Below are positions 49,501 through 58,702 of a stretch of 64,000 nt of DNA, piece by piece. The stretch's first letter is position 1, and each line of letters begins with the position of its first letter. Source of the stretch: Adiantum capillus-veneris (Eukaryota; Streptophyta; Polypodiopsida; Polypodiales; Pteridaceae). The notes under the pieces are model-generated. The model ran no database searches, had not been told where the DNA came from, and was given only the letters and a program-made list of their open reading frames with translations. The translations under genes and the position numbers were made by a program. Location of the stretch: NCBI GenBank assembly GCA_014529385.2, contig CM043962.1, positions 89,887,680-89,951,679 on the forward strand. Direction: 5' to 3'.

Positions 49501-50317
49501 GAAGACACATCCACCACAAGCATCCTCATACAGGGCTCCTAATAAGGATGCAAAGACTCAGGTAGGAGGAATACGACCAGAGCAACGAGCTAACAATGCT
49601 CTAATCAATGGGCTAGAAAAGTCCTCCAAGAAACTACCACCCACGAGCAAATAGACAGTAACTTTCCACTACGAGCCAAAAAATCAAGGGAAAGTACAAG
49701 AAGTCAACCTTGCTAAGGATAGTAGCGATAGTGATGAATCTTAGGACATCCCCTATCATCAACTCAGGCCATCACTATCACCAACCCCTTCAACAACAAC
49801 CATGACAGGTCAAAAGAACAGGACAACAAGTCAAAGTCAAAAAGCTCGACAAATCTGGATACCAAAAAGCCAGATCGGCCAAAAACAGATATGGATCAAG
49901 AAGAAAAAGATCTCTAATGACAAATCACAAGATCCAACACCAAAACAAAAACAAGGAAAGCATGCACGAACGGGTAAGAATATCACAAAGTCGCAAGCTT
50001 TCACAACTCGGGTTTGGGCTCCAACGAAGTTGATTCAAGCACAAAAAAGTCAGGAATTCATTTGGATTCCAAAACAAGCAAGCGTACAAGGGCTGAAGCA
50101 AAGACCACTGTTGACTCACACAACAAAAAGGTGGATCCCAAAGAAGTCTCTTCAAACACAAACGAAGCACGGGCAAGTATGGGTTCCCAAACCAGATCCA
50201 ACAACAAAACAGCCAATAATCGCAAAGAAATGGGTCCCAAAGAAGAACAACAAAACTGTTGTCAGTGCATCGCCGCTTGAATTCTTACAATTCTTCCTAC
50301 GATTACAGTATAGTTAG
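46571..50317 (+). pseudogene. Element D nucleocapsid, protease and WIPK-repeat polyprotein
   Basis: One frame of about 1250 codons with six stops, five of them TAG (after PPLPGGRM, near 46919, after VSVI at 49298, after PPTSK, after DSDES) and one TGA near 47474. Nucleocapsid: a CX2CX3HX4C-like knuckle (CLECGITHLIPDC). Coiled coil: KSLGEKLTEVEEKIKQHEEK. Aspartic protease: TMAILDSGACVAIKTKEVW with intact D-S-G, and later YILGRPFMRQL. C-terminal region 49480-50290: eight copies of a W-(I/V/A)-P-K-like motif spaced by polar, Gln/Lys/Thr-rich linkers. Confidence 0.8.
49480..50290 (+). repeat. Protein-level WIPK repeats in element D
   Basis: KWIPKSS, IWIPKSQ, IWIKKKK, VWAPTKL, IWIPKQA, RWIPKKS, VWVPKPD and KWVPKKN, all in one frame and separated by 15-40 residues of basic, polar sequence. 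Similar single motifs occur in spacer regions of copia polyproteins, but eight in a row is unusual to me. Confidence 0.75.
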
Positions 50318-52034
50318 AAGAGAGCAAGTCGCTTCAATCAAGCAACGATACAGGAGCTTCAAAGACCATTACATTGCTTAGAATAGGAAGCCTCGCCAAC
50401 AAATACCAATAAGCAAATTGCTTATACCCACATCTTGCACAACATAAATCTTTTCCATGCATTGACTGTGTATCCATAATAGGGCTACATTACAAGGCCT
50501 GCATAGGCACAAATTTTAATTGCCCAAGCACAACACATACCCTTTGCGATACCCTGTCGTAAAGGATGACTTCAAATAGGAAGGGGGGAGGCATTCTGAA
50601 TGCAGACCTAACATTATGACTATTAGAGGGAAATGTTTTGTGAGATGCATTGAATTTTTGTTTTTTATTGTGATAAATTTTTGACGAAATTTAGAGTATA
50701 TGCCCTCATAGTAGTGTTACAGAGGAGTATGGGGACAAAATCCATATATGAGCCCCTAGGGACATGTGTATAGTGTACATAGCATTTAGATTTCTATTTG
50801 AATGATTTTTTTTTGTTGAGTTGTTTTAAGATTTTCTTTGTTTATTATTAAGAAAAAAAATTAAAAAATCCATAATCCACATGAAGAAAAGACTGACGAG
50901 AGGCCTGAGCACTACAAAGAGAAGAAGGTACAGGAAAACGATGAAACTTCACGAAGTATGTCTCAGCAGCCACTACAACAGCCGAAGAACTTGTCACAAA
51001 GCAGTGTCAACATGCAACCGACAAGTCATAAAAGTTAGAGTCGAGTAGCTAAGCCACAAAATGAGTGAGGTGTTAGTCCCAAAGCTTCAAGTAATATTCT
51101 TTGTGGTCTAAGCGTCTTAGCTTTTCTAGGTACTGCTCAAGCTGGAAGAGTTGCGCATATTTACGTTGTGTCGCTCATGCTGGTATAGGTGAGAAAAAGA
51201 GTTGAAGTCTAAGTACTTAAGTCTGGTGAAGTGAAGGAGAAGGTCCAAAAGACACTCACGTACTGAGCACAGTGAGATACGAGTGGATAAACTTCTACAT
51301 CGACAACCCTTCTTGGAAAGGTGGAAGCTATTGAGACATCTTTTCATGTCACATGTGCTACATTTATTCCTCGAAACACCCATCATCTCCTTCTTTCACA
51401 TTGCATGCTTTTGGTGACAAATTTCTCATATGCATATAGAGTGTCCCATAATTGGCACTTGCATCAGGCACTCTTTCCGTGTTTCACCCAAGCACTCACC
51501 TTTCATGAACATGTACTTCACGTTCAACTGCTCAACTCCAATAAAAGCGTATACCAAAGGCATTTTTTTTTCCCACCGGGTTTTTTCCCTTTGGTCATCC
51601 AGGTTTTAGACCCTAATCTAAAGACACCTATCACCATCCTCTTGTACATATTCCTTCTACATCAAAAATAAGGAAATGCTACTCAAATCAATTGACAAAT
51701 GAATTGGAGCACCAATTTCAGATCATAACATACTTCTCCTCAATGGCGAGTCGAAGAATGGCCTACAATGACAAAGCTGCAGACAACACTAACAACATGA
51801 TTGCACAGGAACAAAGAAGTCCCCAATGAAGAAGAGAAGACATAAAAGTAATCAGAGGATCTCAAAAGATGAATGGTTATGATGATAGATGTCCTCTCTA
51901 ATGGATCATAGTTCTTGTTGTGGTTTGACAAAGTTACAAGCAGTGCAACAGATGAATCCAAAACGACAGCAAAGACCACATCGCCATCAACAATCAGGTC
52001 ATGTCGGGGACGACATGAACGCGGAAGGGGGGAG
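50318..52034 (+). other. Element D 3' non-coding interior
   Basis: No RT or integrase motif in any frame. AT-rich at 50640-50880. The run CCCACCGGGTTTTTTCCC near 51571 resembles a motif often seen near the 3' end of plant copia elements. Ends at the polypurine tract. Confidence 0.6.
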
Positions 52035-52940
52035 TGTTGACCGCTGGGTCAACAACACAACATAACTCAAGTTTCGTACCAAAGTCTTATCTTTTGCGAG
52101 TTATGAAATGCTGCGGATTATGGCTATAAACGTCATTTGTAATGAGTAGTTATTCTAGTTTCAGAAGCCGGGGTGCAATGGCACTTCCAGGTTGTAAATA
52201 CAAATCCATTTGACCCTTTCAACCCCATTTTTGGTTAAACCTAAGGTAGCCTTAGTATATAAGGTACTTAGATCATTTTGTAAAGGGGGACTTGAATCAT
52301 TATCAAAACTTTAGCACTGTCATCTACTGTGTGTGAGAGAGAAAGAGAGTGAGTGTGAGCTTTATCCTCTTGCTACGCCCGGCTCGCTGAACACATTGGA
52401 GATCCAACTGCACCATTGTTGTAGACTCGAGGAGAGCTATGCGACAACGCCAAGCATTCCACATGAGATGAAGCGCACACGCCGATGCATCTATGAGCTA
52501 TTTGTGGTCGTAAGTGTATCAAAAGATGTCTGTTTTCTGCATGCTAGTAGTCTATAAAATCGTGGCGACATAAGCTACGCATAGGTACTCATAAATTTCA
52601 GTTTCGGGCACTTTCAAAATTTTGCTCTGTCATCCTACGCGTTTTCCGCAGACGGGTTTAGAGTAAGGGTTTTGAGTGTAGAAGCATAGGGACAGGTGTA
52701 TCCTAGTGAGGAGATGGTGTTCCTTAAGTGGCTAGGTGGTGTAGGTGAGACAAGTGAGGTTCTTGATTGTGGTTTAGTTGGCCTTCTAGAGTGTTGTATG
52801 TGTAGGATGGTCTCAACCTGACAAGCTAAAGAGATTTCCTTCGTGTGCCTATCATGTCATCTGTGGCCTCGATTGACATTATATTGATCTAGGTAGTGTT
52901 TGCATGCACTTCATGGGTGTGTGAGTCGCTCCTGCAAACA
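52035..52940 (+). repeat. Element D 3' LTR
   Basis: 906 bp, TGTTGACCGCTGGG...CTCCTGCAAACA, followed by the GAGGT duplication. It has a ~50-bp deletion relative to the 5' LTR after GTTCCTTAAGT. Confidence 0.9.
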
Positions 52941-53155
52941 GAGGTCAATACTAAGTAAATAAGGGGAAGGTAACCCCTGCTTGTTGCAGATTTAGGGTTT
53001 TCTTTTGCCAAATACGCGTTTTGATTTTATAAGAAAGAAACAAAATTATAACTAAACACCGGGTTTTGAGTTAGAAAACACTTCAGACTTTACAAAGAGT
53101 GAACTATTAATTTCCGAGGGTTTAGGGTTTGCAATAACCATGTAGTCCTTTTCCT

Positions 53156-53724
53156 TCACAACCAGGCTATCTCTTCGCAAAGTCTGTTGGCAAAGTTAAT
53201 GGCTTCCTCATATTTATTGGCTAGTTCACGCACTTCATCCTTCATTTATTGAAGCCAACTAATGATAGCCTCCATAGAGACATTCTCGGTGAGCAATCGC
53301 TGCATGTGTTCAGGCCTTCTTGCTTCCAGAGAGTCTTTAAGGATTGAGACCCTCTGCCTGACGATCATCATTTGCTGCAGCTTCAGGCTAGCATCCTGTA
53401 CAGAGCATTTAGCAAGTAAGCTCTTCAAACTAGGAGCTTGGAAATTGGGAGCAGAAAGCAAAGAATTACCGGCGGCTTACCTCGAGAATTGACTCCCGTG
53501 TTGACAACAGCCACTCCCGAGCTGTGTCGGTAGAGAACATTAAAGGTAACATCGAGGGAGGGCCAAGGGGGGACCTCATGAGGAGGGCCCGGATGTTGTG
53601 TTTCTGGCGCTGTGGGAGTATACCTTGGAAAGGAATCACCACTATACTAAGCTTCCTTTAGTTGTTCTACGAAAGCCTGAGGGAGGTTCTGAAACAACTG
53701 CTTCTTAAATAGACTTTTAGACAT
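53156..53724 (-). pseudogene. Gene Z: small minus-strand gene, unknown family
   Basis: Starts MSKSLFKKQLFQNLPQAFVE (ATG at 53724) and reads to a GT donor (GAG/GTAAGC, 53481/53480) with one TAG after QLKEA. The second part is a coiled coil in one frame (DASLKLQQMMIVRQRVSIL, VRELANKYEEAINFANRL) with one TAA, ending TGA at 53156-53158. The intron end is uncertain. An acceptor at about 53436 keeps the frame but makes a 44-nt intron; one at about 53398 gives a normal ~83 nt but breaks phase. Family not recognised. Its 5' end faces array 2. Confidence 0.45.
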
Positions 53725-53879
53725 GCCTAAAAAGAAAAGCCTGGGTTCTGGCTTATGAGTGAGTGGTCTGTGAGGGGTGGTACCGCCATGCGGTTTCATG
53801 AGAGGTGGATGTGGGAGACAGAATCAATGGTACCATCCCCCCGATATTAGGGGAGGTGATGGGAGAGAACGACATGACA

Positions 53880-54653
53880 GTTAGGACCTGTCATTGGTAT
53901 TTTGTTGCAGAGGATGTAAACCTGTTCGCTTGCTTATACACTTTTCTGAGGTCACTACCCAGTGAATAAGGTATTTTGTTATAGGGGATGCAAACCTAAT
54001 CGCTTGGTAGTGACCTCAAAAAATGTAAGTGATGTCTGCTATTACTATTTTCTGAAGCCACTACCGAGCGAATAAGGCAAAACAAACTCTTTCCTATGCG
54101 CCTATTCGCTCTGTAGTGACCTCAGAAAATATAAGTCATGTCTGCCAGTATTATTTTCTGAGGTCACTACCGAGCGAATAAGGCAAGGCAACTCTTTCCG
54201 ATGCACCTATTCGCTCGTTAGTGACCTCAGAAATTATAAATCATGTCTACCATTACTATTTTCTGAGGTCACTACCGAGCCAATAAGGCAAGGCAACTCT
54301 TTCCTATGCACCTATTCACTCGTAAGTGACCTCAGAAAATATAATTCATGTCTGCCATTACTAATTTTTGAGGTCACTACCGAGCGAATAAGGCAAGGTA
54401 AACTATTTCCTATGCACCTATTCGCTCGGTAGTGACCTCATAAAATATAAGTCATGCCTCCTATTACTATTTTCTTAGGTCACTTCCGAGCGAATAAGAG
54501 AAGGCAACTCTATCCTATGCACCTATTCGCTAGGTAGTGACCTCATAAAATATAAGTCATGCCTACTATTACTATTTTCTGAGGTCAATACCGAGCGAAT
54601 AAGGTAAGGCAACTCTTTCCTATTCACCTATTCGCTTGGTATTGACCATTTTT
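53880..54653. repeat. Palindrome array 2 (about 105-bp units)
   Basis: Seven units with left arms starting at 53947, 54053, 54159, 54264, 54369, 54475 and 54580 (period 105-106 bp). Each is a long inverted repeat: TGAGGTCACTACCGAGCGAA then TAAGG, a spacer of about 25 bp (AAGGCAACTCTTTCCTATGC), then CCTATTCGCTCGGTAGTGAC and CTCAGAAAATATAAG. A partial unit precedes at about 53895. Arms are 22-26 bp with occasional mismatches. The last unit switches CACTACC to CAATACC in both arms. Confidence 0.92.
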
Positions 54654-54715
54654 GAAATCTGAAGTCCCTTGTGCTGACAAATGAATTGTCTTTTGGTGTT
54701 ATTGTATTTGTAGAG

Positions 54716-55758
54716 ATGCCTCGTGTAAAGGACTGCGCTAGGAGGGCAACAGGTGAATCTTTGAATGCTCAAGCAAGAAGACGCCGATATGAGGCGCACA
54801 GAGGTGTACTACAAGAGCTGTAGAGGATAGAACAACACGTTCAACCTACTATTCCACGTCTCCCTTTAAAGTGAGTAGTGCGGGAGATCTTCGAGCAGTG
54901 GAGAGTCGGCATGCGATGGGCCAACAGTGCACTCCTCTGCCTTCAAGAAATTGTTGAAGACTACCTCGTGGAGTTCTTCAGCGATGGATATATCCTGGCT
55001 GCCCATGCACATTGCGTCACTATCATGCCGCGGGATTTTGATACTCTTCGTAGACTTCGTTTTCGCTACGATGGGCTGCTTCGGCCAGTGCCTATCCGGG
55101 ATAGTAGAACAATGGCTATTCTCAACATACCCCGTCTCCATCTTCATGCACGACAGACAGAGCCGCTAGGGTTGAAACAAACAGCAGAAGGACCTGATCA
55201 CGGGTCGAGAGAAACGACATAGATGGACAGGCTGAGATAGCCGCAGAGGGCCAAGAGCAAGCCAGAGTGGACCCCGAGGCAGTCATGGAAGAAGCAGAGA
55301 CAGTTATCGAGGAGCCAGCTAGACACCAAAATGAGCAAGTCATGGAGGAGTCCATCGTGGACGATGAGGGACAAGAGCAGGTCAGGGTGGAGCCTGAGGC
55401 ATCTATGAAGCAACCAATATTGAAGGAAAATGATCCGGAGCCAGAGGATCCTGAGGTTGTTAGGGAGGAGCCTGAGGCAGCTCGAGAGCCAGCTCAAGAA
55501 AGGCAAGGGCAAGGCTCTGCATCAGAAGGTCCATCCAACGTATCGGATGAGTCAATTATTTTAGAGAAAATCAATGAAGAGAATGAAGAGAAGTTGAGAA
55601 TTTTGTTGAGCTCAACACCTCTGCATGCACACATACAGCTGCCTACAAGGTCAGAGGAGGCCTGCATTACCAACCTCGATAATGTAGACTTCATGTGCAT
55701 GCACAGTTTCACCGACTCGATCGCAACGAATGAGGTCGTCAATGTTTCTTTGTGGTAA
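54716..55758 (+). pseudogene. Histone H3-fold protein (CENH3-like) with long acidic tail
   Basis: The ATG at 54716 follows an acceptor-like TTGTATTTGTAG. N-tail: MPRVKDCARRATGESLN, ARRRRYEAHRGVLQEL. Then come the H3 landmarks in order: RLPLK and VVREI (alpha-N to alpha-1), MRWANSALLCLQEIVEDYLV (alpha-2), FFSD, AAHAH, and VTIMPRDFDTLRRLR (loop 2/alpha-3). The Trp before alpha-2, EDYLV, FSD and the DF in alpha-3 resemble plant CENH3 more than canonical H3. In-frame TAG (context QEL-stop-RI) and TGA (54872-54874, LK-stop-VV) interrupt it. A frameshift near 55205 leads into an acidic, Pro/Glu-rich tail with a repeat (EGQEQARVDPEA / EGQEQVRVEPEA) to TAA 55756-55758. Canonical H3 has no such tail. 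Confidence 0.8.
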
Positions 55759-55788
55759 TTCTCATGCTCATTTAATGGGTCTCTACCG

Positions 55789-56106
55789 AGACATGGGTCA
55801 ATACCAAGCGAAATAGTGGCTAATGAAATTGGATTTTGGTACTACTCGCTCGGTATTGACCCATGTCTTTGCGGCAGTTGCCAAGTTTTTCTTTATAATG
55901 GTTCACTACCTTAAAGACATGGGTCAATACCAAGCGATTCTGTTGCTTAGGGAATTGGAATCCACCTCTGACTTGCTCGGTATTGACCCATGTCTTTGCG
56001 ACTCTTTATAATGGCTCATTTTAGCCAAGACATGGGTCAGTACAAAGCGAATCAGCCTGCCGATGGAATTCGATAGCTGCCCCACTCGCTCGGTATTGAC
56101 TCACTT
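55789..56106. repeat. Palindrome array 3 (about 113-126-bp units)
   Basis: Three units start at 55789, 55915 and 56028. Left arm AGACATGGGTCAATACC + AAGCGA; right arm TCGCTCGGTATTGACCCATG + TCT (last unit diverged: GACTCACTTGG). Spacers are about 35-45 bp and differ between units. It begins 30 bp after the stop of the histone-like ORF. Confidence 0.9.
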
Positions 56107-56130
56107 GGTGTTCAAGTCTAATCTCTGCCA

Positions 56131-56315
56131 TTTGTTCATGTTAGCCACGCTGTCTCGCTTGTGTCCCGTGAGGTTCAAGAGAAAGTATACGTAATAGATC
56201 CGCTAATATCGCCTTATCTGCAAAACAACTCAGTTTCCTTTTTGAGTCTGATGAACTGGTTTAGCAGAGTCAACTTTGATCTAGCGTGCTTTCTGGTCAC
56301 TGCGTACAATCAATC
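56131..56315 (+). pseudogene. Possible Ulp1-like peptidase exon
   Basis: Open segment reading HAVSLVSREVQEKVYVIDPL then LSLMNWFSRVNFDLACFLVT, ending at a GT donor (TC/GTGAGT, 56316). The His and Asp are 17 residues apart and the KVYVIDPL strand looks like the His-Asp pair of C48 (Ulp1/SENP) peptidases, where W often follows His (Ala here). The catalytic Cys region would be in a later exon, which I did not find. Weak call. Other folds are possible. Confidence 0.25.
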
Positions 56316-56795
56316 GTGAGTATTTTCTTACCTTGTAAAAAACATCTTTTATTGAGAATCTCTCCGCATCTTTGATGGTGTCCTTGTAGTGATCATTGGA
56401 GTCTGATGTTATTTGACATGGAAGCTAAGATTGTAAGGTCCATTTGGGTACATTTGAAAAGCAGTGTGTCTTTGTAATGTGTTGCTGACTCAAGTGGTTA
56501 TGTAGGTAGTGCCGTGAAAAAACTTGTATGCTGTGTAGAGCATCTTTTGTTAGAACATGATCTAGGAAATGTAGTCTGGCAGGAACGGGTAACCGTGCCC
56601 ATGCAGACTGATGACTATAGCTGTGGCTAGCGAACCTGTTTGAATGCCGTGTTGCTCATCAGTCAAATTATGGATATACCGAACGTAAGTAATCTGCTGT
56701 TTTATTGTTTGCTGCAACGTATGTATGAAGAAGCAACAGATGTCTGTATCACGCTTCTACAGAAACTTTGATTACACAACTACACAAACAACGAT
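56316..56795. other. Spacer, possible introns
   Basis: No convincing ORF. Starts with a GT donor. Several GTAAG and TTTAG/CAG-type signals are present, but no exon could be placed. Confidence 0.35.
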
Positions 56796-57254
56796 GTGCG
56801 ACATTTTTCTGTAATGGCCATCCATCATATTATAATCTCGGTAAACATACGCACAAGAGAGGAAGTGGGGAGAGCTGATGAATTCGAAGAGGCTCGCATT
56901 AACGAAATGACGCAACGCCACAATCCGACTCAAGAAGAAGTTATAAATATGCAAGAAGCAATAAACCAATATTATGCGGACACCGCAGAAGTAGAGGATT
57001 GGGCTACACGTCGACGGCAAGAGCAAGAACAGAGGGAAGCTTCATAGGTGCAAGAAGCATGGGAAGCCATGGAAGAGGCCCATGATTTCGAGCGACGCGA
57101 AAGGATGCCCGAGACCAGCGTCCCCAGAGGCAGAGGTAGCAGCAACCGGACCAGAGGGCAGGGGAGCAACCGGAGCAGAGGGCAAGGGACAAGTGGCACA
57201 AACCGCGGGAGAGGACAGGGGACGAGTGGCACAAACCGGGGAAGAGGAAAATAG
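56796..57254 (+). pseudogene. ORF W: charged protein with Arg/Gly-rich tandem repeat
   Basis: One frame with a single TAG at 57045-57047. First part: acidic, helical (EVGRADEFEEARINEMTQ, TQEEVINMQEAINQYYADT), then Gln/Arg/Glu-rich (TRRRQEQEQREAS). After the stop: EAWEAMEEAHDFERRER, then PRGRGSSNRTRGQGSNRSRG and GQGTSGTNRG repeated twice. RG repeats often bind RNA or nucleic acids. Family not recognised. The upstream ATG at 56796 may lie inside an intron, so the start is uncertain. Confidence 0.4.
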
Positions 57255-57445
57255 CAGGGAAAGGGAGAAAATTACTTGTATAAATCTTGACAGAAACAAC
57301 ACAATATGTAAAGTTTTGAAACATTGAAAATGTACATTTTTGAAACATTGTTTGACCGCTAAAAATATCTTTGTATTAATCATTTTGAAAATTACATCAT
57401 GGTTTGCATGGCATCAAAGCTCTTTGCGTACACAAGATATGTGAC

Positions 57446-58702
57446 CTAGCTTCCGGTGGAATCAATTAAGTGAAGTGTATTTGTTAGTGACTCCTTGCAC
57501 AATGTTTTTTTCTCCTTGCGCCTTGGAATCTGAAAAGAAGAAAAAGTTAGATTCAATCATAGTGTATTAAAGACAATCAAAAACTTATTGATTTAGTAAG
57601 CACCTTTCTATTGTTGAGACTGAATGCATACAATTCCGGCAAAAGTGGAAGTTCTTCACATGTAAGATCTATCGTGAGCTGTGCCAGAGTTGTGCTTGCC
57701 ATTGTCTCCCTCACAGTAAGTAGGCTGTCTCGAAAGTAGAGCTCTATTGATAAAGGTTTTTTCTCGAGGTTGTTCTATGTATCTTGGTCGAGTGGAATAA
57801 GCTGCCCACTAAGAAGATGATATCTTATATAGTAAAACGATACTAAGAAATTTTGAGAGCTTATAATGAACTTGCAAATTATGGACTTCTTTTGCAAAAT
57901 ATAGATTTTGTTTTGTGATTGTTTCCTATCCCACTTATCATCGAAAAAGTCCAAATAGCTCTCAGAGTTGCAAATGAACATTGTTGCAGTAGTTCTTATT
58001 TGCTCATCGAAGAAAAAATCTACAAATACTTCAAGAGACATAAATAGTGCGAGCCGAACTATTTTTGTGGCAATTGAATACTTGAGGGACTTTTGTATAT
58101 CCTGAAACAACTTATTCCTGAAGCTTTCACTAGTTTGCGAAGCAGGCAGGGACCAATCCTTGCTGTCAAAGGATGGAAGTGACAAAGGAGCTACACGACC
58201 CCAACCAATGGAAGTGCTCGGTTCCACATATGACATATCATAAAAGAAAATTCCATTATCTGCAAGTTCCTTGTGTTGTCTTCCTCGGTACATTTGCTCA
58301 CCAATAAATTCATGGAAAGCATCAAAAATCCCAACTATACTCTCAACTGGTTGCCAATCTGTCCTATTCGATGGATAAATATCTGAAACATACCAAAGAT
58401 GATATCCATCACTTAATATTCGAATATAATCATGCACTAAGCGAGATGCTGAAATAACTTACAGTTAGGTCGATGCCTTGGAAAACTTGGAGGAGATGTT
58501 TGCAACCTTAAGTCTGCATGCTGGAAAGCATGTTGTATGAGGACCTCTTTCACCCGCTTGCTTTGTGCACACACTTTAAACTCTTTGACTTGACCCTTGA
58601 AAGCCTCCACGAAATCATTGCGTTGTCTCCTCTTCCTCCTCCTAGTTTGCAGTAGAACCCAACTTCCGATAGTTATTCGAGATGGAATCCATGCTTGATC
58701 GT
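57446..58702 (-). pseudogene. Gene V: three-exon minus-strand gene, one nonsense codon
   Basis: Exon a 58702-58463 (DDQAWIPSRITIGSWVLL; RRRKRRQRNDFVEAFKGQVK), donor GTAAGT. Intron 58462-58383 (80 nt). Exon b 58382-57604 (YPSNRTDWQPVESIVGIFDA ... IGWGRVAPLSLPSFDSKDW ... LEVFVDFFFDEQI), with TAG at 57775-57777. After the TAG the same frame continues KPLSIELYFRDSLLTVRET ... ELPLLPELYAFSLNNRK. Intron 57603-57530 (74 nt, acceptor TTCTTCTTTTCAG). Exon c 57529-57446 ends in TAG. All joins keep phase. About 366 codons; upstream exons are likely. Family not recognised. The fit of splice sites and frame suggests a recently live host gene. Confidence 0.55.

Larger units (their letters stand above)
41904..52940 (+). 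mobile_element. Element D: non-autonomous LTR retrotransposon without reverse transcriptase
   Basis: LTRs 41904-42851 and 52035-52940 (TGTTGACC...CA), tRNA-Asp-type PBS, polypurine tract CGGAAGGGGGGAG (52022-52034) and a perfect 5-bp target duplication GAGGT (41899-41903, 52941-52945). The 9.2-kb interior encodes gag, a zinc knuckle, an aspartic protease and a Trp-Ile-Pro-Lys repeat protein. I find no RT, RNase H or integrase motif in any frame. It would therefore need enzymes from another element. The coding frame has a frameshift and six stops. Confidence 0.9.

Noticed and set aside
50318-52034. Hidden RT or integrase in element D
   Set aside because: Checked for YXDD, IDL.SGY, TD..SL, D..DE and HHCC patterns in the translations given; none found.
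54716-55222. Functional CENH3 gene of the species
   Set aside because: Two in-frame stops, loss of conserved basic residues in loop 2 (AAHAHC for the usual AIHARR type) and a downstream frameshift. At best a divergent paralogue or pseudogene.
53880-56106. CRISPR-like array
   Set aside because: The window is eukaryotic. Within array 2 the spacers are as conserved as the arms, and in array 3 units are few. These are tandem palindromes, not repeat-spacer arrays, and no cas-like gene is present.
53880-56106. Centromeric satellite
   Set aside because: Tempting beside a CENH3-like fold, but the arrays are short (3-7 units), differ from one another and lie among genes. No evidence of centromere location.
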